DNA of 64,000 bases from Mameliella sp. CS4 (GTDB lineage: Bacteria > Pseudomonadota > Alphaproteobacteria > Rhodobacterales > Rhodobacteraceae), in assembly GCF_019392335.1 (NCBI RefSeq), contig NZ_JAHXRQ010000003.1, positions 1 to 64,000 on the forward strand. The letters are read 5' to 3'. The notes beneath the pieces were generated by a model. It searched no databases. It had not been told where the DNA came from and saw only the letters and a program-made list of their open reading frames with translations. Within the stretch, counting starts at the first letter, position 1, and each line of letters begins with the position of its first letter. The translations under genes and the position numbers were made by a program. This document shows positions 1 through 9,068 of the stretch, one piece after another.

Positions 1-77
1 TGGCCATCCGCCGCTTCCTGCGCCCGGTCTGCTACCAGAACCTCCCCGACGCCCTGCTGCCCGGGGACCTGCGGTAA
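1..77 (+). CDS. 3' end of an unidentified gene (partial)
   Basis: Only the last 24 codons lie in the window. The frame starts at base 3, ends with LPDALLPGDLR and stops at TAA 75-77. A perfect hairpin terminator follows 22 bases later, which supports this as a real gene end. The visible tail (many Arg, Pro and Leu) is too short to assign a family. It is probably not in the same transcript as the MaoC-PTA gene because of the intervening terminator. Confidence 0.6.
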   Translation, partial: AIRRFLRPVCYQNLPDALLPGDLR

Positions 78-99
78 CCCATCGCCATAGATGACCGGA

Positions 100-126
100 A
101 GGCCCGGCAGTTTGCCGGGCCTTTTT
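100..126 (+). terminator. Rho-independent terminator
   Basis: A perfect 10-bp stem (AGGCCCGGCA at 100-109 with TGCCGGGCCT at 113-122), a 3-base loop, and a T run at 122-126. It lies just after the partial gene ending at 77. The remaining gap to 264 (127-263) holds no other recognisable element beyond the leader of the next gene. Confidence 0.9.
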
Positions 127-263
127 CCTGTGCACCTCTGGTTGCGCACCTGCGGAAACTCCCGTCACATTGAGCCTGTATTGACCTGCGTCATGTCGCG
201 GGGCGTCTCGTCCTTTAGGTCTGGGCGCGCTCGTGGGGCGTTCGAGGAAAGGGATAGCAGGCC

Positions 264-1652
264 ATGAAGATCGAAAACCGCGTGTTCGACGAATTGCAGC
301 CGGGGGACACCGCCTCGTTGCGGCGCCTGTGCACGCAGGACGACCTGATCGTCTTTGCCAATGTCTCGGGCAACCACAACCCGATGCATGTGTTCAACGT
401 GGACGGCGATGGCGACGGGACGCCCGAAGCTGTGGCACCGGGCATGTTCGTCGGAGCGTTGGTTTCGGCGGTGCTGGGCAACATGTTGCCGGGGGCAGGG
501 ACGCTGTATCATGCGCAGAGCCTGGTCTTTCACAACCGGGCGCATGCGGGCGACGAGTTGGAAAGCCGTGTCACCGTCACCGACCGCAACGAACAGACCG
601 GTATCGTCACGCTGGCGACAGAGGTCACGCGTCCGGCGGATGGGGCGCTGATCCTGTCCGGTGTGGCAGAGGTCGAGGCGCCGCGCCGCAAGATCAGTTA
701 TTCCAGTCACGACCTGCCGGGGCTGATCGTCCAGCGGCACCGTCATTTCGAAAAGCTGCTGACCCGCGCCGCACCCCTGCCGCCGCTGGTGACGGCGGTG
801 ATCGCACCCGAAGAGCCGAACTCCCTGGGTGGGGCGCTGCTGGCGCGCGATCAAACGCTGATCACCCCGATCCTCGTCGGGTGCCCGGAAAAGATCGCCG
901 CCACCGCGGCGGAGCTGGGCCAGAGCCTTGACGGGATCGAGATCGTGGCCGAGCCGGATCATGCCGCCGCCGCCCGCCGCGCCGTGGCGCTGGTGACGGA
1001 GGGGCGCGCGGGCGCCCTGATGAAGGGGCACCTGCACACCGACGACCTGCTGCGCGCGGCTTTGGACAAGCAGACCGGCCTGCGGGCCGGGCGGCGCTTT
1101 ACCCATGTCTTCGTGATGGATGTGCCGGGGCTGGCGCACCCCCTGCTTGTGACCGATGCCGCGATCAACATCGCGCCGGATCTGAAAGCCAAGAAGGACA
1201 TCGTCCAGAACGCCATCGACCTGGCGATCAGCATCGGCATCGAGGAACCCAAGGTGGGGGTCTTGTCGGCCGTCGAGACGGTGAACCCTGACATTCCTTC
1301 CTCGGTCGATGCCGCGCTCTTGTCCAAGATGGCCGAGCGCAGGCAGATCACGGGTGGGCTGGTGGACGGTCCCTTGGCGATGGACAATGCGGTCGACATC
1401 GCCGCCGCGCGGACCAAGGGGCTTTCCTCTCCGGTGGCGGGCCGGGCCGAGGTGCTGGTGGTGCCGGACATAGATGCGGGCAACATGCTGGCCAAGCAGC
1501 TGACTTATATCAGCCACGCCGAGGGGGCGGGGCTGGTGCTGGGCGCCAAGGTGCCGATCATCCTGAACTCTCGCGCCGACGACGACATGTCCCGGCTGGC
1601 CTCCTGCGCGGTGGCGGCGCTGCATCACGCGCGGATCACGGGAGCGCGGTGA
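264..1652 (+). CDS. bifunctional MaoC-type enoyl-CoA hydratase / phosphate acyltransferase fusion
   Basis: A 462-residue fusion. Residues 1-140 form a hot-dog MaoC (R-specific enoyl-CoA hydratase) domain containing SGNHNPMH near residue 35. Residues 160-462 are a phosphate acetyl/butyryltransferase domain, which swaps acyl-CoA and acyl phosphate. In the hydratase motif the Asp of the usual SGDxNPxH is Asn (N37), while H42 is kept. This may weaken or alter the hydratase half. The stop overlaps the acetate kinase ATG by one base, so the pair probably makes acyl phosphate and then ATP plus a short-chain acid in the cytoplasm. The same fusion next to ackA is known in alphaproteobacteria; substrate range is inferred. 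Confidence 0.9.
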   Translation: MKIENRVFDELQPGDTASLRRLCTQDDLIVFANVSGNHNPMHVFNVDGDGDGTPEAVAPGMFVGALVSAVLGNMLPGAGTLYHAQSLVFHNRAHAGDELESRVTVTDRNEQTGIVTLATEVTRPADGALILSGVAEVEAPRRKISYSSHDLPGLIVQRHRHFEKLLTRAAPLPPLVTAVIAPEEPNSLGGALLARDQTLITPILVGCPEKIAATAAELGQSLDGIEIVAEPDHAAAARRAVALVTEGRAGALMKGHLHTDDLLRAALDKQTGLRAGRRFTHVFVMDVPGLAHPLLVTDAAINIAPDLKAKKDIVQNAIDLAISIGIEEPKVGVLSAVETVNPDIPSSVDAALLSKMAERRQITGGLVDGPLAMDNAVDIAAARTKGLSSPVAGRAEVLVVPDIDAGNMLAKQLTYISHAEGAGLVLGAKVPIILNSRADDDMSRLASCAVAALHHARITGAR

Positions 1653-2824
1653 TGGCCCATGCGCTGGTTCTGAACGCCGGGTCGTCTTCGTTGAAATTCG
1701 GCCTGTTCCAGGGGCGCCACCCGGAACTGGTGGCTGGCGGTCAGGTCGAGCGGATTGGCGGCGCGGCCCGGTTGCACCTGGCGGATGCCGAGGGCGCCGC
1801 GCTGGCGGAAACGGCCTTGCCGGACCATGCGGCCGCGGATCACGCCGGGGCGCTGTCCGCCGTCCTGCACGAGGTCGAGGGACGCTTTCCCGGGACCGAA
1901 ATCGGTGTCGTCGGACATCGCGTCGTGCATGGTGGCATGGAGTTTGCCGCGCCGACGCGCATCACGCCCGAGGTGCTGCGCGCGCTGGAAAAGCTGGAGC
2001 CCTTCGCGCCCTTGCACCAGCCGCACAACCTGGCCGGCATACGGGCCGCGCTACGGGCCTTTCCCGAGGCGCGGCAGGTGGCCTGTTTCGACACCGCTTT
2101 TCACCGCAACCATCCTTTCGTGAACGACACTTTCGCCCTGCCACGCGCCTATTACGACAAGGGTGTGCGGCGCTACGGCTTTCACGGGCTGAGCTACGAT
2201 TACATCTCTGGCGCCTTGGCCGAGATAGCGCCAACGCTGCACGCGGGCCGGGTGGTGGTGGCGCATCTGGGCAATGGCGCGTCGATGTGCGGGCTACTTG
2301 GCGGGCGCTCCATCGCCTCGTCAATGGGGTTTTCGGCATTGGATGGCCTGCCGATGGGGACGCGCTCGGGGCAGCTCGATCCCGGCGTGGTGCTCTATCT
2401 CATGGACAGCGAGGGGATGGACGCGGCGGAGATTTCCGAACTGCTGTACCGCCGCTCTGGCCTGCTGGGCCTGTCGGGCATCAGCAGCGACATGCGCACG
2501 CTCTTGGCCACGAACGATCCACGGGCGCGGGAGGCGGTGGATTATTTCTGCTTTCGCATCCGGCGGGAACTGGGCGGGTTGGCCGCCGCGCTGGAAGGGC
2601 TGGACGCGGTCGTCTTTACCGGCGGGATCGGAGAGAACGCGGCCCCGGTGCGGGCGCAGGTCTGTCAGGGGCTGCGCTGGATCGGGATCGAACTGGACGC
2701 GGCGCGCAATATCGCCAACGACATGGTCATCAGCTCCGACATGTCGCGGGTGCGGGTGCTGGTGATCCCCACCAACGAGGAACTGGTGATCGCCCGCGCC
2801 GCGATGGACCTGGGATTGGACTGA
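1652..2824 (+). CDS. ackA: acetate kinase
   Basis: A 390-residue acetate kinase (ASKHA fold, cytoplasmic) that interconverts acetyl phosphate plus ADP with acetate plus ATP. Family motifs are all visible: NAGSSSLKFGLF at the N-terminus, GHRVVHGG, FDTAFHR, HLGNGAS, GTRSGQLDPG and FTGGIGENA. I chose the ATG at 1652, which overlaps the previous TGA (TGATG); a GTG one codon upstream (1649) is also possible. Length is normal for the family. Translational coupling to the MaoC-PTA fusion indicates a joint role in acetate or other short-chain acyl metabolism. Confidence 0.95.
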   Translation: MAHALVLNAGSSSLKFGLFQGRHPELVAGGQVERIGGAARLHLADAEGAALAETALPDHAAADHAGALSAVLHEVEGRFPGTEIGVVGHRVVHGGMEFAAPTRITPEVLRALEKLEPFAPLHQPHNLAGIRAALRAFPEARQVACFDTAFHRNHPFVNDTFALPRAYYDKGVRRYGFHGLSYDYISGALAEIAPTLHAGRVVVAHLGNGASMCGLLGGRSIASSMGFSALDGLPMGTRSGQLDPGVVLYLMDSEGMDAAEISELLYRRSGLLGLSGISSDMRTLLATNDPRAREAVDYFCFRIRRELGGLAAALEGLDAVVFTGGIGENAAPVRAQVCQGLRWIGIELDAARNIANDMVISSDMSRVRVLVIPTNEELVIARAAMDLGLD

Positions 2825-2830
2825 ACCGGC

Positions 2831-3883
2831 TCAGATCGGGACCAGGTGATTGTCCCAGTGCAGGTCGTGTCTTGCATGGGCCGCGCCGCGCACCTCTCCG
2901 GTCCCCGAAGTCAGCAGGAAGCCCGCCCCGCTGGCGGCCACGCCGCAGACATCCACCATGTCGATGGTCCGTTTCAGCGCGCCGGTGCCAAAGTCAAAGA
3001 CCTGCACCAACCCGCCGCGCGGCGAGGTGATGGCGACCTCTTGGGCGCCGGCCAACAAGGCCACGCTGCCAGCGTAGCCCTGCATCCGCGCCGCATGATC
3101 CGGCGGGGCGGTGAACAGGCGCGGGGCCCCTCCCCGGCGCGTGACGCCGATCAGGGGCGGGTCCTCGGTGATGTCGCCCTGCCATTGCATCGCGAAGGCC
3201 ACCGTGCCGTCAGGGCCCACCGCCAGGTGACGGATCGAGTTCTTGTGCAGCTTGCGGTCAAGCCGCTGTTGATCCAGCAGGTCGCCCTCCAGCGAGAGGA
3301 AGGCCAGGGAGGGGTCCATCAGCGGGATGTTCAGCTTGGTCCGGCCGGACTCGGGGTGCGTTTCGATCCCGCCGTTTGCCACCACCAGCGTTTCGCCATC
3401 GGGCATCAGGCGGATGTCATGCGGGCCGGTGCCGTGGCTGTCGAATTCGCCCAGACGCTTGCCCTCCAGTGACCAGACACCAATTACGCCGCGCGCGGCG
3501 GCATAGTCATTTTCCGCCGTGTAAAGCCGTCTGCCATCGGAGGAAAAGGCGCCGTGGCCATAGAAATGCCGCCCCTCGGGCGCGTCGAACCGGGCGATCT
3601 CATGGCCGGTCGCGCAGTCCAGCACCACGGCAAAGCGCCCCGGGCGGCGGGCAAAGCCCACGGCAAGCGGCTGCTCCGGGTGGGCTGCGGCGGCGTGGCC
3701 GCGATCGGGCAGGGCGCAGGCAAAGGTGATCTGGCCCGCGGCGCTGAGCCCGCAAAGCTGGTAGCGCCCGTCGCGCGTCATCGCGGCAGAGAGGAAGGCG
3801 GGTGAACCCGCCTCGGCCCATGTCGGGCGCGGGCAGGCGCTGGCGGCCAGCAGACCGGCCAGAAAGTGACGTCGGTTGGCCAT
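2831..3883 (-). CDS. DUF1513 beta-propeller protein of the imelysin iron operon
   Basis: A 350-residue exported protein. The N-terminus (MANRRHFLAGLL) has a twin-arginine-like leader. The body resembles DUF1513 propeller proteins, with repeated patterns such as DGTVAFAMQW and MPDGETLVVANGG. The ATG at 3883 is preferred because it starts the leader and lies one base after the stop of the upstream imelysin gene. The family has no proven activity; it is regularly found with imelysins and di-haem DUF1111 proteins, which points to periplasmic iron handling. It is the last gene of the operon and faces ackA tail to tail across only 6 bases. Confidence 0.85.
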   Translation of the reverse strand: MANRRHFLAGLLAASACPRPTWAEAGSPAFLSAAMTRDGRYQLCGLSAAGQITFACALPDRGHAAAAHPEQPLAVGFARRPGRFAVVLDCATGHEIARFDAPEGRHFYGHGAFSSDGRRLYTAENDYAAARGVIGVWSLEGKRLGEFDSHGTGPHDIRLMPDGETLVVANGGIETHPESGRTKLNIPLMDPSLAFLSLEGDLLDQQRLDRKLHKNSIRHLAVGPDGTVAFAMQWQGDITEDPPLIGVTRRGGAPRLFTAPPDHAARMQGYAGSVALLAGAQEVAITSPRGGLVQVFDFGTGALKRTIDMVDVCGVAASGAGFLLTSGTGEVRGAAHARHDLHWDNHLVPI

Positions 3884-3884
3884 G

Positions 3885-4874
3885 TCAGTCTCCATCCAAA
3901 GAGTTGAACCCGGCGGCGATGCCCAGCCGGGGGCCCAGATCCTGCGAGACGATCTCGCGGATCTCGGAGATGCGCTGTTGCAGCGCCTCAATGCGGATGC
4001 GGCCCTGCGGATCGCTGACCCCGGCAAAAACCGGATCGTCCAGCTGGTTCGCACGCGTCAGGGCGCGGGCAAAGGCGGTGTCCAGCCCGGCGTCTCCGCC
4101 GGACAGACGCGCCCCCAGGTCGCGCAGGGCTGCCAGCGAGAGCACGACATGGCGCAGCGACCGGCCAGAGCGGCGCGCCTCGGCCCGCAAGGGGCGGGGG
4201 CGGTCATAGCTGCCCATCGCCCGCCCGATCCGCGTGTCCTCGGTGAACTCCAGCCCGGTCGACAGCGCGGTGAACAGCTGTTTCGCGGCCTCTTCACCCG
4301 TGCGGTAGGTGTCATTGCCGGGGTCGCGCATCAGGTCGGCATAGCCATCTTCCCAATCCGCGAGGATCGCCGCCGAGGTCGCAGCGATGTCGGCGCTCAT
4401 GACCTGGATCAGCGCGCAGCGGTAGGCATCGCTGCCAGCGGTGCTGAACTGATCGTCGTATAGCAGGAACTCCATCGCGTAGAACCCGCGCGCGGCGATT
4501 GAAACGTTCTGGAAACTGTCGAGGCTTTCGACGACCGGGTCCTCGTCCCGGATCAACTGCCCCAGGGCCTTGGGCGTGGCGCCCCGGCTGTCGGGCCAGA
4601 AGGCCAGCGCAAAGGCGCGGTCGCCCTGTTCCGAGGGGCCGAACCGCAGGTGGCTGACCGCGACCCAGGCGTCGAACCCGGCGCCATAGGCCTCTTGCAG
4701 CTTGGGGTCACTTGCCGCGCAGTGCTGCTCTGCCGTGGTGGCAAGCGCGGCGGTGCTCTCGGCCAGCGCCTGGTAGCCGGGCAGGATATGGGCATCGACG
4801 ATGGCGCCCACGTCGGGCGTCTGGGCCACGGCCGGCGAGGCGGCAAGGACGAAGGCGAAAAGGCTGTTGCGCAT
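3885..4874 (-). CDS. imelysin family (M75-like) periplasmic protein lacking the GxHxxE histidine
   Basis: 329 residues with a signal peptide (MRNSLFAFVLAASPAVAQ). The helical body matches imelysin-like proteins, for example HLRFGPSEQGDRAFALAFWP. The GxHxxE site of classical imelysins reads GFYAME here (G130, Y132, E135), so the putative metal-binding His is Tyr. The paralogue at 7127-8404 keeps the His. Only one base separates this gene from its neighbours on either side, so it is translated with them. The role is probably periplasmic iron-related binding. Peptidase activity has not been established for this family and is unlikely with the motif altered. Confidence 0.85.
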   Translation of the reverse strand: MRNSLFAFVLAASPAVAQTPDVGAIVDAHILPGYQALAESTAALATTAEQHCAASDPKLQEAYGAGFDAWVAVSHLRFGPSEQGDRAFALAFWPDSRGATPKALGQLIRDEDPVVESLDSFQNVSIAARGFYAMEFLLYDDQFSTAGSDAYRCALIQVMSADIAATSAAILADWEDGYADLMRDPGNDTYRTGEEAAKQLFTALSTGLEFTEDTRIGRAMGSYDRPRPLRAEARRSGRSLRHVVLSLAALRDLGARLSGGDAGLDTAFARALTRANQLDDPVFAGVSDPQGRIRIEALQQRISEIREIVSQDLGPRLGIAAGFNSLDGD

Positions 4875-4875
4875 G

Positions 4876-6390
4876 TCAGAGGCTTTCCAGAAAGGCGATC
4901 AGGGCGTTGCGGTCGGGTGGCGGCATCCGGGTGACGGCGTCGCGGCTGGGCTGCGCCTCGCCCCCGTGCCAGAGGATCGCCTCCAGCAGAGACCGCGCGC
5001 GGCCATCGTGCAGGAAATAGCTATGCCCGGAAACCTGCCGCGTCAAACCGATCCCCCAAAGCGGCGCGGTGCGCCATTCCCGGCCCGTGGCCCGCGCCTC
5101 TGGCCGTCCATCCGCCAGCCCAGGCCCCATATCGTGCAACAGCATGTCGGTGTAGGGCCAGATCAGTTGGAAGCTGTGTTCGGGCCGGTCGGGCAGGCGG
5201 TGGGTGACGAATTTGGGTGTGTGGCAGTCGGCGCAGCCGCTGTCGTGAAAGACCTCTTTGCCGTGCAGCACCTTTGGGTCGTCCAGATCGCGTCGCGCGG
5301 GCACGCCCAGGTTGCGGCTGTAGAAGGCGGTCAGTTCCAGCCCCTCGGCATCCACCTCAAAGACGCGCGCGTCGCCATCGCCATGCGGTGCCGCCTGACA
5401 GTCGGCCTGCAGGTCGGTGCAGTCTCCCGCGCCCGCCGGGAACAGGGGGTTGGAAATGCCGATGTCGCCGACAAAGGCCGCTGCCGTCTGTTCCAGGATT
5501 GTCGGATTGCCCGCCTTGTGGCCGAAACGGCCCAGCAGGGGCATGTCGAACTCTACCGACCAGACGATATTCGCCCGCCCCGAAATGCCGTCGCCGTTGG
5601 CATCACCGGGATCGGCCCCGGCCAGGATGTCCGCTGCGGGGATCGCCTCCAACAGGCCCAGGCCGATCATCTGCGGCGCGACGCGCGGGCTCAGCATGGC
5701 CTTGGGGTGCAGGGGGCCGTAGCCCAGGTTTGCGGCGGTATAGGTCGGTTTGCGCAGGGTGGCGGTTTCGCCGCCGGACAGCGGCACGGCGATTTCCTCG
5801 TAGTCCACCTGCAGGCGGTATTCCGGCTCATGGCCGGGCAGGCTGAAATCCTGTAGCTGCGTGCCGTAATTCGGCTCTGGCGCGCTGGCGATATAGCCCT
5901 CGATCTCGGGGATCATGTCCCCGGGCCCGCCGGGCACCGAGACGCGCAGGAACATCGAGACGGCCTTGTCCTCCGGCCCTTCCGGCGGATGGCCGCGCCC
6001 GTCCTTGATGTGGCAGCGCTGGCAAGAGCGCGCGTTGTAAAGCGGCCCCAGCCCGTCCGAGGCCATCGTAGACGACGGCGACGAGACCCAGATCTTGCGG
6101 AACAGCCCGTTCCCGACCTTGAAGGTCAGCTCATCCTCGAAATCGAGGCTGGCGGAGGGCAGGGAAAAGGCATTGGCATCCGGCGCCACGCGCACCGTGG
6201 CGGCGCCGGCGGGCTTGTCCTCGAACGGTTCCGGCGCGTCGAAACCGGCGGGCGGCGCCAGCACCTTGGCGATGCGCGCGGCCTCTCCCGGGGTGCGGGG
6301 CGTGACGGTCAGATGCGGTTCATCAAGCGGGCCCGCCATTGCGGCGGACCCTGTGACTAAGGCCAAAAGGGCCAGTTTACTCGGCTTCAT
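4876..6390 (-). CDS. di-haem oxidoreductase, DUF1111 family
   Basis: 504 residues with a signal peptide ([19 protein letters not shown]). Two c-type haem sites are visible, CQRCH near residue 122 and CADCH near residue 387, placing it in the periplasm. It matches DUF1111 'thiol oxidoreductase' proteins, distant relatives of di-haem cytochrome c peroxidases. I use the ATG at 6390, which gives a clean leader and overlaps the bfr stop by 14 bases; further upstream codons look non-coding. In imelysin operons such proteins may oxidise or reduce iron during uptake; this is inference from context. Confidence 0.85.
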   Translation of the reverse strand: MKPSKLALLALVTGSAAMAGPLDEPHLTVTPRTPGEAARIAKVLAPPAGFDAPEPFEDKPAGAATVRVAPDANAFSLPSASLDFEDELTFKVGNGLFRKIWVSSPSSTMASDGLGPLYNARSCQRCHIKDGRGHPPEGPEDKAVSMFLRVSVPGGPGDMIPEIEGYIASAPEPNYGTQLQDFSLPGHEPEYRLQVDYEEIAVPLSGGETATLRKPTYTAANLGYGPLHPKAMLSPRVAPQMIGLGLLEAIPAADILAGADPGDANGDGISGRANIVWSVEFDMPLLGRFGHKAGNPTILEQTAAAFVGDIGISNPLFPAGAGDCTDLQADCQAAPHGDGDARVFEVDAEGLELTAFYSRNLGVPARRDLDDPKVLHGKEVFHDSGCADCHTPKFVTHRLPDRPEHSFQLIWPYTDMLLHDMGPGLADGRPEARATGREWRTAPLWGIGLTRQVSGHSYFLHDGRARSLLEAILWHGGEAQPSRDAVTRMPPPDRNALIAFLESL

Positions 6391-6862
6391 CCATCTTCGA
6401 CGCGTTGAGGTGAGCATAATTCTCGGCGCCGACCCGGTCGTGCAGGTCCAGCTGGGTCTCGAGAAAGTCGATATGGACCTCTTCATCGGCCAGAAGCTGG
6501 TCGAACAGCTCCTTGGTGACGTGATCGCCCGCCTCGTGGCAGTATTCGCGGGCCTCCTTGTAAAGCGCGCGCGCCTCCTGTTCGGCGGCCAGGTCGCATT
6601 CCAGCGTTTCCTTGGGCGTCTGGCCGATGCGCAGCGGGTCCAGCTTTTGCAGGTTGGGATGGCCTTGCAGGAAGACGATCCGCTCCATCAGCTTGTCCGC
6701 GTGGGTCATCTCTTCGATGCTTTCCTCGCGGCTTTTCTTGGCCATGTGGCCCAGGCCCCAGTCCTCTTGCAGCTTGTAGTGCAGCCAGTATTGGCTGATC
6801 GCTGTCAGCTCGCTGCGAAGGGCGCGGTTCAGGTAGTCGATGACTTTCGGGTCGCCTTGCAT
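6377..6862 (-). CDS. bfr: bacterioferritin
   Basis: 161 residues, the normal size for bacterioferritin, a 24-subunit iron-storage cage with b-type haem between subunit pairs. The ferroxidase ligands E18, E51, H54, E94, E127 and H130 and the haem ligand M52 are all present at the standard positions. This fixes the start at the ATG at 6862. The gene overlaps bfd by 34 bases upstream and the DUF1111 gene by 14 bases downstream, so iron storage is wired into the same transcript as iron uptake. Confidence 0.96.
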   Translation of the reverse strand: MQGDPKVIDYLNRALRSELTAISQYWLHYKLQEDWGLGHMAKKSREESIEEMTHADKLMERIVFLQGHPNLQKLDPLRIGQTPKETLECDLAAEQEARALYKEAREYCHEAGDHVTKELFDQLLADEEVHIDFLETQLDLHDRVGAENYAHLNASKMDEAE

Positions 6863-7104
6863 GGGTCGTTTTCCTGTGTTGCTCCGCCCCGGAGGCGACG
6901 GAGGTGCATGGGGACTTGCAGGTTCGGGTTCTTGCGCATGGTGCCAAGGAACAGTGGCATGCAGCCGCCGCAATCCGCAGCCTTGCCCAATGCGCGATAG
7001 ATCTTGCCCGGTGTGATGAGGGTTTCAGGGTCCGCCGCCCGCATCCAGTCGATGGCGGACTGAATGTCGTGATCGGTGATGTTCTGGCAATGACAGATGA
7101 TCAT
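6829..7104 (-). CDS. bfd: bacterioferritin-associated ferredoxin (Bfd)
   Basis: 91 residues. The [2Fe-2S] cysteines are seen as CHC near the N-terminus (C4, C6) and CGGC about 45 residues later, the arrangement of Bfd proteins that reduce ferric iron in bacterioferritin so it can be released. Typical Bfd is about 65 residues; this one has a C-terminal tail of roughly 25 residues (from [10 protein letters not shown] on), part of which is encoded in the overlap with bfr. Start ATG at 7104, 22 bases after the imelysin stop. Confidence 0.9.
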   Translation of the reverse strand: MIICHCQNITDHDIQSAIDWMRAADPETLITPGKIYRALGKAADCGGCMPLFLGTMRKNPNLQVPMHLRRLRGGATQENDPCKATRKSSTT

Positions 7105-7126
7105 GGCGGCGGAACCCGGTCTGGTT

Positions 7127-8404
7127 TTACTGGAAGACGGCGTCGGGGTCGTCGAGACTGTCCGACCCTTCGATGGCGACGCCCTCGGCACCCAGCATGG
7201 CGACGATGCGTTCGATGGTGCGGGTCTGGTCGATCAGCCCGTTGACGCCGCCCATGACCAACTCTTCGCCCGCGTCGGATCCGCGTTCCAGCATCATGTC
7301 ATAGCTAAACCCCGCCTCGGCGGCGGACTTGATCCGGCCCAGGGCCATCATCGTCTGCGCCAGTTTGCCCTGCATCTCGGCGTCCAGCGCGGCATCGGTT
7401 TCGGCCACCAGATCGGCCAGCGAGGGACCGGAGACCAGAGAGCCGTCGATGCGCACATATTCGCCCAGGTAGACGTTCTGAATGCCCAGCCCGTCGTAAT
7501 AATGGCTGTTGTGCGTGTTGTCCGAGAAACAGTCGTGCTCTTCCTCGGGGTCGTTCAGCATCAGGCCCAAGCGCATGCGTTCGCCCGCCTGTTCGCCGTA
7601 GGAGAGCGAGCCCATGCCGGTCAGCATGGCGATGAGGCCGGCGCCTTCGTCCTGCATCAGGGTGCTGCGTGCCTCGCCGCCCTCGGCCCATTGCGCGGCC
7701 ATCCATTCCAGGTCCGAAACCAGCAACTCGGTCGCGGCCTTAAGGTAGTCCCCGCGGCGGTCGCAGTTGTCGTTGGTGCAGGCCTCGCCCTGGGCGTAGT
7801 CGGTCCAGGGGCGGGCGCCCGCGCCATGCGCGTGGCCGTTCAGATCCTGCCCCCAAAGCAGGAACTCGATGGCGTGATAACCGGTGGCGACATTGGCCTC
7901 GACCCCGTCGGCCTCGTGCAGCGTGTCCGAGAGCAGCGTGGGGGTGATCTCTGTCGCGTCGATGGTCTCGCCCGAGATGGTGAGCGAGGGAGAGGCGATC
8001 ACGTTCAGCGCGGCCAGCGCGTTTTCATCGGTCGGGCCGCCATAGGTCATGTCGACGTAGTCGATCAGGCCCTCGTCCAGCGGCCAGGCGTTGACCTTGC
8101 CTTCCCAGTCATCGACGATGGCATTGCCGAACCGGTAGACTTCGCTTTGCTGGTAGGGGACGCGGGCGGCCAGCCAGGCGGATTTCGCCGCCTGCAGGGT
8201 TTCCGCCGAAGGCTGGGCGATCAATGCATCGACGGCGGATTGCAGACGCTGGGCGGCGATCAGGCTGTCGCCGTAGATGGCCTCGGCAATATCGGCGTAA
8301 TTGTCCAGAACCTCGGCCTTGGAGACCTCGGCAAGGGCGGATCCGCTGGCGAGGGTCAGCGCCAGCGCGCTGGTCGCGAGGGTCCGGGTGGTCTTGATCT
8401 TCAC
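7127..8404 (-). CDS. irpA: imelysin family iron-regulated protein (IrpA-like)
   Basis: 425 residues beginning at a GTG (8404) with an AGAGGA ribosome site upstream and a signal peptide ending ALA near residue 25. The GxHxxE motif is intact (GYHAIE, G175-H177-E180) followed by FLLWGQDLNGH, typical of IrpA/ICMP proteins induced by iron limitation. Cysteines near CTNDNCDRRGDY may form a disulfide. The protein is periplasmic or envelope-attached. It sits between the cysteine-rich protein and bfd in the iron operon. Function as an iron-binding protein is known only in outline for the family. Confidence 0.9.
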   Translation of the reverse strand: MKIKTTRTLATSALALTLASGSALAEVSKAEVLDNYADIAEAIYGDSLIAAQRLQSAVDALIAQPSAETLQAAKSAWLAARVPYQQSEVYRFGNAIVDDWEGKVNAWPLDEGLIDYVDMTYGGPTDENALAALNVIASPSLTISGETIDATEITPTLLSDTLHEADGVEANVATGYHAIEFLLWGQDLNGHAHGAGARPWTDYAQGEACTNDNCDRRGDYLKAATELLVSDLEWMAAQWAEGGEARSTLMQDEGAGLIAMLTGMGSLSYGEQAGERMRLGLMLNDPEEEHDCFSDNTHNSHYYDGLGIQNVYLGEYVRIDGSLVSGPSLADLVAETDAALDAEMQGKLAQTMMALGRIKSAAEAGFSYDMMLERGSDAGEELVMGGVNGLIDQTRTIERIVAMLGAEGVAIEGSDSLDDPDAVFQ

Positions 8405-8427
8405 TGTTTTTGTCCTCTTGGCATTTG

Positions 8428-8910
8428 CTAGTGGAGTGTCGGGTTGGTGTTCGGGCCCGCTTTGCGCGGTGTCCCGGCGGGGGTGCGGTTGGTCATGCGG
8501 CGCAGGGCCAGGCCGAATTCCTCGGCCAGAGCGGCCAGGATCGGGGCAATGTCGGGCCGCACCAGCGTCATCGCCAGCAACAGCGCATCCTCGCGCTGGC
8601 CTTGGCTGGCGTAGCCGATGAAAGTGGCAAAGCAGGACTCGTCGGCGCCCAGGCATTTGCAGGTGACGTGATGGCGCATCAGCGGGCGCCGGCAATGGCG
8701 CGCGCAAAGATCGCAAAGGTCCTCGAAGGCCCCCAGGGCCTGGCGGCCTTCTGTTGAGCCCAGGTGGCGGGCAAAATCGCTCCAGACCTCGCTGCGGGCA
8801 TCGTCGCCGTCGTTCAACAGCCGCAGGTACAGGACCGCGCCCGCCTCGACCGGGCCAAGATCCGAGAGATAGCCCACCGGCGCGCCGCCTCTTTCGACCA
8901 TACCGCTCAT
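8428..8910 (-). CDS. cysteine-rich hypothetical protein of the iron operon
   Basis: 160 residues, no signal peptide or membrane segment. A central stretch (about residues 63-92) carries seven Cys and several His: CDLCARHC, then RHHVTCKCLG and ESC. This could hold a metal or Fe-S cluster, which is inference. I recognise no named family. The ATG at 8910 overlaps the hemP stop (ATGA), so it is translationally coupled to hemP and precedes irpA by 23 bases. Position suggests a cytoplasmic role in haem or iron use. Confidence 0.75.
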   Translation of the reverse strand: MSGMVERGGAPVGYLSDLGPVEAGAVLYLRLLNDGDDARSEVWSDFARHLGSTEGRQALGAFEDLCDLCARHCRRPLMRHHVTCKCLGADESCFATFIGYASQGQREDALLLAMTLVRPDIAPILAALAEEFGLALRRMTNRTPAGTPRKAGPNTNPTLH

Positions 8911-9068
8911 TTCGTCAGGATCAGTTTGCCGGCGCGGGTGATGCGCAGGATGTAAAGCTGGTCGGCCAGGCGGATGCGGGCCAGGTCGCCGCCCTCGGTC
9001 AGGTCGCGTGCATCGTAGACGGGCAGGGGCTCTGCCTGGCGGGTAGTGGTCGCGGTGTTCAGGCCCAT
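8907..9068 (-). CDS. hemP: hemin uptake protein HemP
   Basis: A 53-residue protein starting at the ATG at 9068. The C-terminal half contains IRLADQLYILRITRAGKLIL, which matches the HemP/HmuP signature (roughly YxLRxTRxGKLILTK). Family members are small proteins needed for, or regulating, haem uptake. It overlaps orf49 by 10 bases upstream and the cysteine-rich gene by 4 bases downstream. No outer-membrane haem receptor gene is present in this window, so its partner must lie elsewhere. Confidence 0.88.
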   Translation of the reverse strand: MGLNTATTTRQAEPLPVYDARDLTEGGDLARIRLADQLYILRITRAGKLILTK

